Positions 24,420 to 39,237 of a DNA stretch of 64,000 nucleotides are shown here, piece after piece (position 1 is the first letter of the stretch; each line of letters opens with the position of its first letter). Under the pieces are notes generated by a model. It was not told where the DNA came from. It saw only the letters and a list, made by a program, of their open reading frames with translations, and did no database searches. The DNA lies in the NCBI GenBank assembly GCA_011799875.1, contig CM022300.1:232944903-233008902 (forward strand). Reading direction: 5' to 3'. The stretch is from Thinopyrum elongatum (taxonomy: Eukaryota; Streptophyta; Magnoliopsida; Poales; Poaceae). A program made the translations under genes and the position numbers.

Positions 24420-27400
24420 TCATCTCAGCATCCGTCGTCGCTACCGCAATGATCTCCACCTCGACTCGCGTTACCCAAAGGCAGGGTGGCACTGGTGTCA
24501 CGTGCTCATCTCCGTGTCCATCGTCGCTGCCGCGATGACGTCCGCCTCGACTCGCCTAACCCTAAGCCAGGGTGCCAGTGGTGTCACATGCTCGTCTCGG
24601 CGTCTGACGTCGCTACCGCGATGATGTCCGCCTCGACTTGCGTTACCCTAAGACAGTGTGGCAGTAGTGTCACGAGCTCGTCTCGGCGTCCATCGTCGCT
24701 ACCACAATGATGTCCGCCTCGACTCGCGTAACCCTAAGACGGGGTGGCAGTGGTGTCACCTGCTCTTCTCGGCATCCGTCTTCGCTACCGCGATGACGTC
24801 CCCCTCGACTCGCGTTACCCTAAGGTAGGGTGGAAGTGATGTCACGTCCTCGTCTCAGCGTCCGTCGTCGCTACCGCGATGATGTCCGCCTCGACTCGCG
24901 TTACCAAAAGGCACGGTGGCAGTGGTGTCACATGCTCGTCTCCGTGTCCGTCGTCGCTGTCGCGATGACGTCCGCCTCGACTCGCGTAACACAAAGCCAG
25001 GTTGGCAGTGGTGTAACTTGCTCGTCTCGGCATCTGTCGTCGTTACCGCGATGATGTCCGCCTCGACTTACGTTACTCTAAGACAGGGTGGCAGTGTTGT
25101 CACAAGCTCGTCTCTGCGTCCGTCGTCGCTACTGTGACGACATCCGCCTCGACTCGCGTAACACTAAGACTGGGTGGCAGTGGTGTCACATGCTCTTCTC
25201 GGCGTCCCTCGTCGCTACCGAGATGACGTCCACCTCGACTCACGTTACCCTAAGGCAAGGTGCCAGTGATGCCACATACTCGTCTCGGCGACCGTCGTCG
25301 CTACCGCGACGATGTTCGCCTCGACTCACGGTACCCTAAGGCAGGATGGAAGTGTTGTCACGTGCTTGTCTCGGGATCCATCGTCGCTACCGCGACGACG
25401 TCCGCCTCAACTCGCGCAACCCTAAGACATGGTGGCTGTGGTGTCACAAGCTCCTCTCGGCGTCCGTTGTTCCTACGGCGACGACGTCCGCCTCGACTCC
25501 CGTTACCCTAAAATAGCGTGGCAGTGGTGCCACGTGCTCGTCTCGGCGTCCATCGTCGCTACCGCGACGACTTCTGCCTCGACTCGCGTTACCCTAAGGC
25601 AGGGTGGCAGTGATGTCACGTGCTTGCCTTGGCGTCCGTCATCGCTACCTCGACGAAGTCCGCCTTGACTCGCGTTACCCTAAGGCAGAGTGGCAGTGGT
25701 GTCACTTGCTCGTCTCGGCGTCCGTCGTCGCTACCGCGACGACGTCCACCTCGACTCACGTAACCCTAATCCAGGGCGGTAGTGGTATCATGTGCTTGTC
25801 TCGGCGTCCGTCGTCGCTACCGTGACGACGTCCGCCTCGACTCGTGTTACCCTAAGACAGGGTGGCAGTGGTGTCACGTGCTCGTGTCGGCGTCTGTCGT
25901 CGCTACGGTGACGACGTCCGCCTCGACTCGCGTTACCCTAAGACAGGGTGGCAGTGGTGTCACGAGCTTGTCTCGGGATCCGTCGTCGCTACCGCGATGA
26001 CGTCCCCCTCGACTCGCGCTACCCTAAGGCAGGGTGGCAGTGATGTCACTTCCTCTTCTCGGCGTCCGTCATCGCTACCGCGACGATGTCCGCCTCGATT
26101 CACGTTACCCAAAGGCAGGGTGGCAGTGGTGTCATGTACTCGTCTCCGTGTCCGTCGTCGCTGCCGCGATGATGTCCGCCTCGACTCGCGTAACCCTAAG
26201 CCAGGTTGGCAGTGGTGTCACCTGCTCGTGTCAGTGTCTATCATTGCTACCGCGATGACGTCCGCCTTGACTTGCGTTACTCTAAGACAGGGTGGCAGTG
26301 GTGTCCAGAGCTCATCTCGGCGTCCGTCATCGCTTCCGCGATGATGTCCGCCTTGACTTGCATTACCCTAAGACAGGGTGGCAGTAGTGTCACGAGCTCG
26401 TCTCGGCGTCCATCGTCGCTACCACGATGATGTCCGCCTCGACTCACGTAACCCTAAGACGGGGTGGCAGTGGTGTCACCTGCTCTTCTCGGCATCCGTC
26501 ATCGCTACCGCGATGATGTCCGCCTCGACTCACGTTATACAAAGGAAGGGTGGCAGTGGTGTCAGGTGCTCGTCTCCATGTCCGTCCTCGCTGCCGCGAT
26601 GACGTCTGCCTCGACTCGCGTGACCCTAAGCCAGGTTGGCAGTGGTGTGACGTGCTTGTCTCGACGTCTGTCGTCATTACCGTGATGACGTCCACCTCGA
26701 CTTACATTACTCTAAGACAGGGTGGCAGTGTTGTCATGAGCTCATCTCTGCGTCCGTCGTCGCTACCGCGACGACGTCCGCCTCGACTCGCGTAACACTA
26801 AGAATGGGTGGCAGTGGTGTCACGTGCTCTTCTCGGCGTCCCCTGTCGCTACCGAGATGACGCCCGCCTCGACTCACGTTACCCTAAGGGAAGGTGGCAG
26901 TGATGCCACATGCTCGTCTCAGCGACCGTCGTCGCTACCGCGACGACGTTCGCCTTGACTAACGATACCCTAAGGCAGGATGGCAGTGTTGTCACGTGCT
27001 CGTCTCGGCATCTGTCGTCGCTACCGCGACGATGTCCGCCTCAACTCGCGCAACCCTAAGACACGGTGGCAGTGGTGTCACGTGCTCGTCTCGGCGACCA
27101 TCGTTGCTACCGCGATGACGTCCGCCTCGACTCCCGTTACCCTAAGATAGCGAGGCAGTGGTGTCACATGCTCGTCTCTGCGTCCATCGTCGCTACCGTG
27201 ACGACGTCCGCCTCGACTCGCGTTACCCTAAGGCAGGGTGGCAGTGATGTCACGTGCTCGTCTTGGCGTCCGTCATAGCTACCGCGACGACGTCCGCCTT
27301 GACTCGCGTTACCCTAAGGCAGGGTGGCAGTGGTGTCACTTGCTCGTCTCGGTGTCCGTCGTCGCTACCGTGACGACATCCGCCTTGACTTGCGTTACCC

Positions 27401-30009
27401 TAAGACAGGGTGGCAGTGGTGTCACGTGCTCGTCTCAGCGTCCGTCGTCGCTACCGCGACAACATCCGCCTCGACTCGCGTAACCCTAAGACAGGGTGGC
27501 AGTGGTGTCACATGCTCTTCTCGGCGTCCTTCGTCGTTACCGCCATGACGTCCGCCTCGACTTGCGTTGCCCTAAGGCAAGGTGGCAGTGATGCCACGTG
27601 CTCGTCTCAGCGTCCGTCGTCGCTACGGCGATGATGTTCGCCTCGACTCGCGGTACCCTAAGGAAGGGTGGCAGTAGTGTCACGTGCTCGTCTCAGCGTC
27701 CGTCGTCGCTACCGTGACGACGTCCGCCTCGACTCGTGCAACCCTAACACAGGGTGGCATTGGTGTCACGTGCTCGTCTCGGCGTCCTTCGTCGCTACCA
27801 CGACGACATCCGCCTCGACTCCCGTTACCATAAGACAGCGTGGCAGTGGTGTCACGTGCTCGTCTTGGCGTCCATCGTCGCTACCGCGACGAATTTCGCC
27901 TCGACTCGCGTAACGCTAAGGCAGGGTGGCAGTGGTGTCCCGTGCTCATCTCGGCGTCCGTCGTCGCTACCGCAACAATGTCTGCCTCGACTCACGTAAC
28001 CCTAAGCCCGGGTGGCAGTGTTGTCACGAGCTCGTCTCTGCGTCCGTCATCGCTACCGCGACGACGTCCGTCCTGACTCGCATAACACTAAGACTGGGTG
28101 GCAGTGGTGTCACGTGCTCTTCTTGGCGTCCCTCGTCGCTACCGAGATGACGCCCGCCTCGACTCACGTTACCCTAAGGCAAGGTGGCAGTGATGCCACA
28201 TGCTCGTCTCGGCGTCCGTCGTCGCTACCGCGACGACGTCCGCCTCAACTTGCGCAACCCTAAGACAGGGTGGCAGTGGTGTCACATGCTCGTCTCGGCG
28301 TCCGTCGTTGCTACCGCGACGACGTCCGCCTCGAATCCCGTTACCATAAGATAGCGTGGTAGTGGTGTCACGTGCTCATCTCGGTGTCCATCATCGCTGC
28401 CGCGACGACGTCTGCCTCGACTCGCGTTACCCTAAGGCAGGGTGGCAGTCATGTCACGTGCTCGTCTTGGCGTCCGTCATCGCTACCGCAACGACGTCCG
28501 CATTGACTCGCGTTACCCTAAGGCAGGGTGGCAGTGGTGTCATTTGCTCGTCTCGGCGTCCGTCGTCGGTACCGCGACGACGTCCGCCTCGACTCGCGTA
28601 ACCCTAAGCCAATTTGGTAGTGGTGTCATGTGCTCGTCTCGGCGTCCGTCGTCGCTACTGTGATGACGTCTGCCTTGACTCATGTTACCCTAAGACAGGG
28701 TGGCAGTGGTGTCACGTGCTCGTCTCGGCGTGTGTCATCGCTACCGCGACGACATCCGCCTCGACTCGCATTACCCTAAGACAGGGTGGCAGTGGTGTCA
28801 CGAGCTCGTCTCGGCGTCCATCATCGCTACCGCGACGACATCCGCCTCGACTCGCGTAACCCTAAGACGGGGTGGCAGTGGTGTCACATGCTCTTCTCGG
28901 CGTCCTTAGTCGTTACCGCTCTGACGTCGGCCTCGACTCGTGTTGCCCTAAGGCAAGGTGGCAGTGATGCCACGTGCTCGTCTCAGCGTCCGTCATCGCT
29001 ACTGCGATGACGTTCGCCTCGACTAGCGGTACCCCGAGGAAGGGTGGCAGTAGTGTCATGTGCTCGTCTCAGCGTCCGTCGTCGCTACCGTGACGACGTC
29101 CACCTCGACTCGCGCAACCCTAAGACAGGGTCGCATTGGTGTCACGTGCTCGTCTCGGCGTCCTTCGTCGCTACCACGACGACGTCTGCCTCGACTCCCG
29201 TTACCATAAGACATCGTGGCAGTGCTGTCACGTGCTCGTCTTGGCGTCCGTCGTCGCTACCGCTACGACGTTCGCCTCAACTCGCGTAACGCTAAGGCAG
29301 GGTGGCAGTGGTGTCCCGTGCTCATCTCGGCATCCGTCATCGCTACCGCAACGATGTCTGCCTCGACTCACGTAACCCTAAGCCCGGGTGGCAGTGTTGA
29401 CGTGCTCGAATCGGCGTCCATCGTCGCTACCGTGACGATGTCCGCCTCGACTCGCATTACCCTAAGACATGGTGGTAGTGGTGTCATTTGGTCGTCTCGG
29501 TGTGTCCGTCGTCGCTACCGTGACAACGTCTGCCTCGACTCACGCAACCCTAAGACAATGTGGCAGTGGTGTCACATGCTCGTCTCAGTGTCCATCGTCG
29601 GTACCGCGACGACATCTACCTCGACTCCCGTTACCCAAAGGCAGGGTGGCAGTGGTGTCACGTGCTCGTCTCCATGTCCGTCGTTGCTGCCGTGATGACA
29701 TCCGCCTCAACTCGCGTAACCCTAAGCCAGGTTGGCAGTGTTGTGACGTGCTCGTCTTGGCGTCTGTCGTCGTTACCGCGATGACGTCCGCCTCGACTTA
29801 CATTACTCTAAGACAGGGTTGCAGTATTGTCACGAGCTCGTCTCTGTGTCCGTCGTCGCTACCGCGACGACGTCCGCCCTGACTCGGGTAACACTAAGAC
29901 TGGGTGGCAGTGGTGTCACGTGCTCTTCTCGGCATCCCTCGTTGCTACCGAGATGGCGCCCGCCTCGACTCACGTTACCCTAAGGCAAGGTGGAAGTGAT
30001 GCCACATGC
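24420..30009. repeat. HOR block C, copy 1 (5590 bp)
   Basis: Every variant monomer in this stretch recurs 5590 bp downstream (later 5591, then about 5676). Matching markers include GGTAGGGTGGAAGTGATG at 24825 and 30415, the CACAAGCTCG monomer near 25100 and 30690, and the TGTTGACGTGCTCGAATCGG monomer near 29395 and 35070. By eye only a few bases per hundred differ. It lacks one 86-bp monomer that copy 2 has around 33775-33860. The right edge is a hybrid monomer at about 29986-30071: its start matches copy 2's right flank (35666) and its remainder matches this copy's left edge (24420). Confidence 0.9.
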
Positions 30010-33000
30010 TCATCTCAGCATCCGTCATCGCTACCGCAATTATCTCCGCCTCGACTCGCGTTACCCAAAGGCAGGGTGGCACTGGTGTCACGTGCTCATC
30101 TCCGTGTCAATCGTCGCTGCCGCGATGACGTCCGCCTCGACTCGCCTAACCCTAAGCCAGGGTGCCAGTGGTGTCACATGCTCGTCTCGGCGTCTGACGT
30201 CGCTACCGCGATGATGTCCGCCTCGACTTGCGTTACCCTAAGACAGTGTGGCAGTAGTGTCACGAGCTCGTCTCGGCGTCCATCGTCGCTACCACAATGA
30301 TGTCCGCCTCGACTCGCGTAACCCTAAGACGGGGTGGCAGTGGTGTCACCTGCTCTTCTCGGCATCCGTCGTCGCTACAACGATGACGTCCCCCTCGACT
30401 CGCGTTACCCTTAGGTAGGGTGGAAGTGATGTCACGTCCTCGTCTCAGCGTCCGTCGTCGCTACCGCGATGATGTCCGCCTCGACTCGCGTTACCAAAAG
30501 GCACGGTGGCAGTGGTGTCACATGCTCGTCTCCGTGTCCGTCATTGCTGTCGCGATGACGTCCGCCTCGACTCGCGTAACACTAAGCCAGGTTGGCAGTG
30601 GTGTGACTTGCTCGTCTCGGCATCTGTTGTCGTTACCACGATGACGTCCGCTTCGACTTACGTTACTCTAAGACAGGGTGGCAGTGTTGTCACAAGCTCG
30701 TCTTTGCGTCCGTCGTCGCTACTGCGACGACATCCGCCTCGACTCGCGTAACACTAAGACTGGGTGGCAGTGGTGTCACATGCTCTTCTCGGCGTCCCTC
30801 GTCGCTACCGAGATGACGTCTGCCTCGACTCACGTTACCCTAAGGCAAGGTGCCAGTGATGCCACATGCTCGTCTCGGCGACCGTCGTCGCTACCGCGAC
30901 GATGTTCGCCTCGACTCACGGTACCCTAAGGAAGGATGGAAGTGTTGTCACGTGCTTGTCTCGGCATCCGTCGTCGCTACCGCGACGACGTCCGCCTCAA
31001 CTCGCGCAACCCTAAGACATGGTGGCTGTGGTGTCACATGCTCCTCTCGGCGTCCGTTGTTCCTACGGCGACGACGTCCGCCTCGACTCCCGTTACCCTA
31101 AAATAGCATGGTAGTGGTGTCACATGCTTGTCTCAGCGTCCATCGTCGCTACCGCGACGACGTCTGCCTCGACTCGCGTTACCCTAAGGCAGGGTGGCAG
31201 TGATGTCACATGCTTGCCTTGGTGTCCGTCATCGCTACCTCGACGACGTCCGCCTTGACTCGCGTTACCCTAAGGCAGAGTGGCAGTGGTGTCACTTGCT
31301 CGTCTCGGCGTCCGTCGTCGCTACCGCGACGACGTCCACCTCGACTCGTGTAACCCTAAGCCAGGGTGGTAGTGGTGTCATGTGCTCATCTCGGCGTCCG
31401 TCGTCGCTACCGTGACGACGTCCGCCTCGACTCGTGTTACCCTAAGACAGGGTGGCAGTGGTGTCACGTGCTCGTGTCGGCGTCTGTCGTCGCTACGGTG
31501 ACGACGTCCGCCTCGACTCGCGTTACCCTAAGACAGGGTGGCAGTGGTGTCACGAGCTCGTCTCGGGATCCGTCGTCGCTACCGCGATGACGTCCCCCTC
31601 GACTCGCGTTACCCTAAGGCAGGGTGGCAGTGATGTCACTTCCTCTTCTCGGTGTCCGTCATCGCTACCGCGACGATGTCCGCCTCGATTCACGTTACCC
31701 AAAGGCAGGGTGGCAGTGGTGTCATGTGCTCGTCTCCGTGTCCGTCGTCGCTGCCGCGATGATGTCCGCCTCGACTCGCGTAACCCTAAGCCAGGTTGGC
31801 AGTGGTGTCACGTGCTCGTCTCAGTGTCTATCATCGCTACCGCGATGACGTCCGCCTCTACTTGCGTTACTCTAAGACAGGGTGGCAGTGGTGTCCAGAG
31901 CTCATCTCGGCGTCTGTCATCGCTTCCGCGATGATGTCCGCCTCGACTTGCGTTACCCTAAGACAGGGTGGCAGTAGTGTCACGAGCTCGTCTCGGCGTC
32001 CATCGTCGCTACCACGATGATGTCCGCCTCGACTCACGTAACCCTAAGACGGGGTGGCAGTGGTGTCACCTGCTCTTCTCGGCATCCGTCATCGCTACCG
32101 CGATGATGTCCGCCTCGACTCACGTTATACAAAGGAAGGGTGGCAGTGGTGTCAGGTGCTCGTCTCCATGTCCGTCGTCGCTGCCGCGATGACGTCTGCC
32201 TCGACTCGCGTGACCCTAAGCCAGGTTGGCAGTGGTGTGACGTGCTTGTCTCGGCGTCTGTCGTCGTTACCGCGTTGACGTCCACCTCGACTTACATTAC
32301 TCTAAGACAGGGTGGCAGTGTTGTCATGAGCTCGTCTCTGCGTCCGTCGTCGCTACCGCGACGACGTCACGCCTCGACTCGCGTAACACTAAGAATGGGT
32401 GGCAGTGGTGTCACGTGCTCTTCTCGGCGTCCCCTGTCGCTACCGAGATGACGCCCGCCTCGACTCACGTTACCCTCAGGGAAGGTGGCAGTGATGCCAC
32501 ATGCTCGTCTCGGCGACTGTCGTCGCTACCGCGACGACGTTCGCCTTGACTAACGATACCCTAAGGCAGGATGGCAGTGTTGTCACGTGCTCGTCTCGGC
32601 ATCTGTCGTCGCTACCGCGACAATGTCCGCCTCAACTCGCGCAACCCTAAGACACGATGGCAGTGGTGTCACGTGCTCGTCTCGGCGACCATCGTTGCTA
32701 CCGCGATGACGTCCGCCTCGACTCCCGTTACCCTAAGATAGCGAGGCAGTGGTGTCACATGCTCGTCTCTGCGTCCATCGTCGCTACCGTGACCACGTCC
32801 GCCTCGACTCGCGTTACCCTAAGGCACGGTGGCAGTGATGTCACGTGCTCGTCTTGGCGTCCGTCATAGCTACCGCGACGACGTCCGCCTTGACTCGTGT
32901 TACCCTAAGGCAGGGTGGCAGTGGTGTCACTTGCTCGTCTCAGCGTCCGTCGTCGCTACCGTGACGACATCCGCCTTGACTTGTGTTACCCTAAGACAGG

Positions 33001-35685
33001 GTGGCAGTGGTGTCACGTGCTCGTCTCGGCGTCCGCCGTCGCTACCGCGACGACATCCGCCTCGACTCGCGTAACCCTAAGACGGGGTGGCAGTGGTGTC
33101 ACATGCTCTTCTCGGCGTCCTTCGTCGTTACCGCTATGACGTCCGCCTCGACTTGCGTTGCCCTAAGGCAAGGTGGCAGTGATGCCACGTGCTCGTCTCA
33201 GCGTCCGTCGTCGCTACTGCGATGACGTTCGCCTCGACTCGCAGTACCCTAAGGAAGGGTGGCAGTAGTGTCACGTGCTCGTCTCAGCGTCCGTCGTCGC
33301 TACCGTGACGACGTCCGCCTCGACTCGCGCAACCCTAAGACAGGGTGGCATTGGTGTCACGTGCTCGTCTCGGCGTCCTTCGTCGCTACCACGACGACAT
33401 CCGCCTCGACTCCCGTTACCATAAGACAGCGTGGCAGTGGTGTCACGTGCTCGTCTTGGCGTCCATCATCGCTACCGCGACGAAGTTCGCCTCGACTCGC
33501 GTAACGCTAAGGCAGGGTGGCAGTGGTGTCCCGTGCTCATCTCGGCGTCCGTCGTCGCTACCACAACGATGTCTGCCTCGACTCACGTAACCCTAAGCCC
33601 GGGTGGCAGTGTTGTCACGAGCTCGTCTCTGCGTCCGTCATCGCTACCGCGACGACGTCCGTCCTGACTCGCATAACACTAAGACTGGGTGGCAGTGGTG
33701 TCACGTGCTCTTCTCGGCGTCCCTCGTCGCTACCGAGATGAGGCCCGCCTCGACTCACGTTACCCTAAGGCAAGGTGGCAGTGATGCCACATGCTCGTCT
33801 CGGCGACTGTCGTCGCTACCGCGACTACGCTCGCCTCGACTCATGGTACCCTAAGGCAGGATGGCAGTGTTGTCACGTGCTCGTCTCGGCGTCCGTCGTC
33901 GCTACCGCGACGACGTCCGCCTCAACTTGCGCAACCCTAAGACAGGGTGGCAGTGGTGTCACATGCTCGTCTCGGCGTCCGTCGTTGCTACCGCGACGAC
34001 GTCCGCCTTGAATCCCGTTACCATAAGATAGCGTGCTAGTGGTGTCACGTGCTCATCTCGGTGTCCATCGTCGCTACCGCGACGACGTCTGCCTCGACTC
34101 GCGTTACCCTAAGGCAGGGTGGCAGTCATGTCACGTGCTCGTCTTGGCGTCCGTCATCGCTACCGCAACGACGTCCGCATTGACTCGCGTTACCCTAAGG
34201 CAGGGTGGCAGTGGTGTCATTTGCTCGTCTCGGCGTCCGTCGTCGGTACCGCGACGATGTCCGCCTTGACTCGCGTAACCCTTAGCCAATTTGGTAGTGG
34301 TGTCATGTGCTTGTCTCGGCGTCCGTCGTCACTACTGTGATGACGTCCGCCTCGACTCACGTTACCCTAAGACAGGGTGGCAGTGGTGTCACGTGCTCGT
34401 CTCAGCGTGTGTCATCGCTACCGCGACGACATCCGCCTCAACTCGCATTACCCTAAGCAGGGTGGCAGTGGTGTCACGAGCTCGTCTCGGCGTCCATCTT
34501 CGCTACCGCGATGACATCCGCCTCGACTCGCGTAACCCTAAGACGGGGTGGCAGTGGTGTCACATGCTCTTCTCGGCGTCCTTAGTCGTTACCGCTCTGA
34601 CGTCGGCCTCGACTCGCGTTGCCCTAAGGCAAGGTGGCAGTGATGCCACGTGCTCGTCTCAGCGTCCGTCGTCGCTACTGCGATGACGTTCGCCTCGACT
34701 AGCGGTACCCCGAGGAAGGGTGGCAGTAGTGTCACGTGCTCGTCTCAGCGTCCGTCGTCGCTACCGTGATGACGTCCACCTCGACTCGCGCAACCCTAAG
34801 ACAGGGTGGCATTGGTGTCACGTGCTCGTCTCGGCGTCCTTCGTCGCTACCACGACGACGTCTGCCTCGACTCCCGTTACCATAAGACATCTTGGCAGTG
34901 CTGTCACATGCTCATCTTGGCGTCCGTCGTCGCTACCGCAACGACGTTCGCCTCAACTCGCGTAACGCTAAGGCAGGGTGGCAGTGGTGTCCCGTGCTCA
35001 TCTCGGCATCCGTCGTCGCTACCGCAACGATGTCTGCCTCGACTCACGTAACCCTAAGCCCGGGTGGCAGTGTTGACGTGCTCGAATCGGCGTCCATCGT
35101 CGCTACCGTGACGATGTCCGCCTCAACTCGCATTACCCTAAGACACGGTGGTAGTGGTGTCATGTGGTCGTCTCGGTGTGTCCGTCGTCGCTACCGTGAC
35201 AACGTCTGCCTCGACTCACGCAACCCTAAGACATTGTGGCAGTGGTGTCACATGCTCGTCTCAGTCTCCATCGTCGGTACCGCGACGACATCTACCTCGA
35301 CTCCCGTTACCCAAAGGCAGGGTGGCAGTGGTGTCACGTGCTCGTCTCCATGTCCGTCGTTGCTGCCGTGATGACATCCGCCTCGACTCGCGTAACCCTA
35401 AGCCAGGTTGGCAGTGGTGTGACGTGCTCGTCTTGGCGTCTGTCGTCGTTACCACGATGACGTCCGCCTCGACTTACATTACTCTAAGACAGGGTTGCAG
35501 TATTGTCACGAGCTCGTCTCTGTGTCCGTCGTCGCTACCGTGACGACGTCCGCCCTGACTCGGGAAACACTAAGACTGGGTGGCAGTGGTGTCACGTGCT
35601 ATTCTCGGCATCCCTCGTTGCTACCGAGATGGCGCCCGCCTCGACTCACGTTACCCTAAGGCAAGGTGGAAGTGATGCCACATGC
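30010..35685. repeat. HOR block C, copy 2 (5676 bp, 66 monomers)
   Basis: Second member of the block C tandem pair, 86 bp longer because of one additional monomer near 33775-33860. Its last 1.5 kb (34150-35685) is also the first part of block D copy 1. That segment therefore exists three times, at about 28.47-30.0, 34.15-35.69 and 40.45-41.98 kb. Confidence 0.9.
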
Positions 35686-37299
35686 TCGTCTCGGCGACCG
35701 TCGTCGCTACCGCGATGACGTTCGCCTAGACTCACGGTACCCTAAGGCAGGATGGCAGTGTTGTCACGTGCTCGTCTCGGCGTCCATCGTCGCTACCGCG
35801 ACGACGTCCGCCTCAACTCGTGCAACCCTAAGACAGGGTGGCAGTGGTGTCACGTGCTCATCTCGGCGTCCGTCGTTGCTACCGTGACGACGTCCGCCTC
35901 GAATCCCGTTACCATAAGATAGCGTGGCAGTGGTGTCACGTGCTCGTCTCGGCGTCCATCGTCGCTACCGCGACGATGTCCGCCTCGACTCGCGTTACCC
36001 TAAGGCAGGGTGGCAGTGATGTCACGTGCTCGTCTTGGCGTCCGTCATCGCTACCGCAACGACGTCCGCCTTGACTCGCGTTACCCTAAGGCAGGGTGGC
36101 AGTGGTGTCATTTGCTCGTCTCGGCGTCCGTCGTCGCTATAGCGACGACGTCCGCCTCGACTCGCGTAACCCTAAGCCAATGTGGTAGTGGTGTCATGTG
36201 CTTGTCTCGGCGTCTGTCGTCGCTACCGTGACGACCTACCGCCTCGACTCGCGTTACCCTAAAACAGGGTGGCAGTGGTGTCACATGCTCGTCTCGGCGT
36301 CTGTCGTCGCTACTGCGACGACGTCCGCCTCGACTCGCTTTACACTAAGACAGGGTGGCAGTGGTGTCACAAGCTCGTCTCGGCGTCCGTCGTCGCTACC
36401 GCGACGACATCCGCCTCAACTCGCGTAACCCTAAGACGGGGTGGCAATGGTGTCACATGCTCTTCTCGTTGTCCTTCGTTGTAACCGCTATGACATCCGC
36501 CTCAACTCGCGTTGCCCAAATTCAAGGTGGCAGTGATGCCACGTGCTCGTCTCAGCGTCCGTCGTCGCTACTGCGATGATGTTCGCCTCGACTCACGGTA
36601 CCCTAAGGAAGGGTGGCAGTAGTGTCACGTGCTCGTCTCAGCATCCGTCGTCGCTACCGTGATGACGTCCACCTCGACTCGCGCAACCCTAAGACAGGGT
36701 GGCATTGGTGTCACGTGCTCGTCTCGGCGTCCTTCGTCGCTACCACGACGACGTCCGCCTCGACTCCCGTTACCATAAGACATCGTGGCAGTGGTGTCAC
36801 GTGCTCGTCTTGGCGTCCGTCGTCGCTACCGCGACGACGTTCGCCTCGACTCGCGTAACGCTAAGGCAGGGTGGCATTGGTGTCCTGTGCTCATCTCGGC
36901 GTCCGTCGTCGCTACCGCAACGATGTCTGCCTCGACTCACGTAACCCTAAGCCCGGGTGGCAGTGGTGTCATGTCCTCGACTCGGCGTCCATCAACGCTA
37001 CCGTGACGACGTCCGCCTCGACTCGCATTACCCTAAGACAGGGTGGTAGTGGTGTCATGTGGTCGTCTCGGCGTCAGTCGTCGCTACCGTGACAACGTCT
37101 GCCTCGACTTGCGCAACCCTAAGACAAGGTGGCAGTGGTGTCACGTGCTCGTCTCATCGTCCATCGTCGGTACCGCAACGGCATATACCTCGACTCCCAT
37201 TACCCAAAGGAAGGGTGGCAGTGGTTTCACGTGCTCGTCTCCATGTCCATCGTCGCTGTCGCGATGACGTCCGCCTCGACTCGCGTAACCCTAAGTCAG

Positions 37300-37349
37300 G
37301 TTGGCAGTGGTGTGACGTGCCCGCCTCGACTTACATTACTCTAAGACAG
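37300..37349. repeat. 50-bp deletion monomer in block D copy 1
   Basis: A 36-bp segment is missing between GTGTGACGTGC and CCGCCTCGACTTAC, so the entire hairpin region is gone. The same monomer occurs at 43599-43648, one block D unit downstream, so the deletion predates the 6.3-kb duplication. Confidence 0.85.
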
Positions 37350-39237
37350 GGTGGCAGTATTGTCACGAGCTCGTCTTTGTGTCTGTCGTCGCTACAGCGA
37401 CGACGTCCGCCTCGACTCGCGTAACACTAAGACTGGGTGGCAGTGGTGTCACGTGCTCTTCTCGGTGTCCCTCGTCGCTACCGAGATGACGTCCACCTCG
37501 ACTCACGTTACCCTAAGGCAAGGTGGCAGTGATGCCACATGCTCGACTCAGCGACAGTCGTCGCTACCGCGACGACATTCGCCTCGACTCATGGTACCCT
37601 AAGGCAGGATGGCAGTGTTGTCACGGGCTCGTCTCGGTGTCCTTCGTCGCTACCGCAACGACGTCCGCCTCAACTCGCGCAACCCTAAGACAAGGTGTTA
37701 GTGGTGTCACGTGCTCGTCTCAGCGTCCGTCGTTGCTACCGCGACGACGTCCGCCTCGACTCTCGTTACCCTAAGATAGCATGGCAGTGGTGTTACATGC
37801 TCGTCTCGGCGTCCATAGTAGCTACCGCAACGACGTCCGCCTTGATTCGCGTTACCCTAAGGCAGGGTGGCAGTGGTGTCACTTGCTCGTCTCGGCGTCT
37901 ATCATCGCTACCGCGACGACGTCCGCCTCGACTCGCGTAACCCTAAGCTAGGCTGGTAGTGGTGTCATGTGCTCGTCTCGGCGTCCGTCGTCGCTACCGT
38001 GATGATGTCCGCCTCGACTCGCGTTACCCTAAGACAGGGTGGCAGTGGTGTCACGTGCTCGTCTCGGCGTCTGTCGTCGCTACCGCGACGACGTCCGCCT
38101 CGACTCGCGTTACCCTAAGACAGGGTGGCAGTGGTGTCGTGAGCTCGTCTCGGCGTTCGTCGTCGCTACCGCGACGACATCCGCCTTGACTCGCGTAACC
38201 CTAAGACGGGTTGGCAGTGGTGTCACATGCTCTTCTCAGCGTCCTTCGTCGTAACCGCTATGACGTTCGCCTCGGCTCGCGTTGCCCTAAGGCAAGGTGG
38301 CAGTGATGCCACGTGCTCGTTTCAATGTCCGTCGTAACCACTATGACGTTCGCCTCGACTCACGGTACCCTAAGGAAGGGTGGCAGTAGTGTCACGTGCT
38401 CGTCTCAGCGTCCGTCGTCGCTACCGTGACGATGTAAGCCTCGACTCGTGCAACCCTAAGACAGGGTAGCATTGGTGTCACGTGCTCGTCTCGGCGTCCT
38501 TCATCGCTACCACGACCACATCCGCCTCGACTCCCGTTACCCTAAGACAACTTGGCAGTGGTGTCACGTGCTCGTCTTGGCGTCCGTCATCGCTACCGTG
38601 ACGACGTTCGCCTTGACTCGCGTAACCCTAAGGCAGGGTGGCAGTGGTGTCCCGTGCTCATCTCGCGTCCGTCGTCGCTACCGCAACGATGTCTGCCTCG
38701 ACTGAAATAACCCTAAGTCCGGGTGGCAGTGGTGTCACGTGCTCGACTCGGCGTCCATCGTTGCTACCGTGACGACGTCCGCCTCGACTCGCATTACCCT
38801 AAGACAGGGTGGCAGCGGTGTCATGTGGTCTTCTCGGCATCCGTTGTCGCTACCGTGACAACGTCTGCCTCGACTCGCGCAACCCTCAGACAAGGTGGCA
38901 GTGGTGTCACGTGCTCGTCTCGGCGTCCATCGTTGGTACCGCGACGACATCTACCTCTACTCCCGTTACCCTAAGACAGCGTGGCAGTGGTGTCACGTGC
39001 TCGTCTCGGTGTCCTTCGTCGGTATAGCAACGATGTCCGCCTCGACTCGCGTTACCCTAAGACCGGGTGGAAGTGGTGTCACATGCTTGTCGCGGCGTCG
39101 GTCGTCGGTACCACGACGACGTCTGCCTCGACTCGCTTTACCCTAAGTCAGGATGGCAGTGGTGTCACGTCCTCGTGTCCACGTCCGTCGTCGCTACCGC
39201 GATGATGACCGCCTCGACTCGTGTTACCGAAAGGCAG

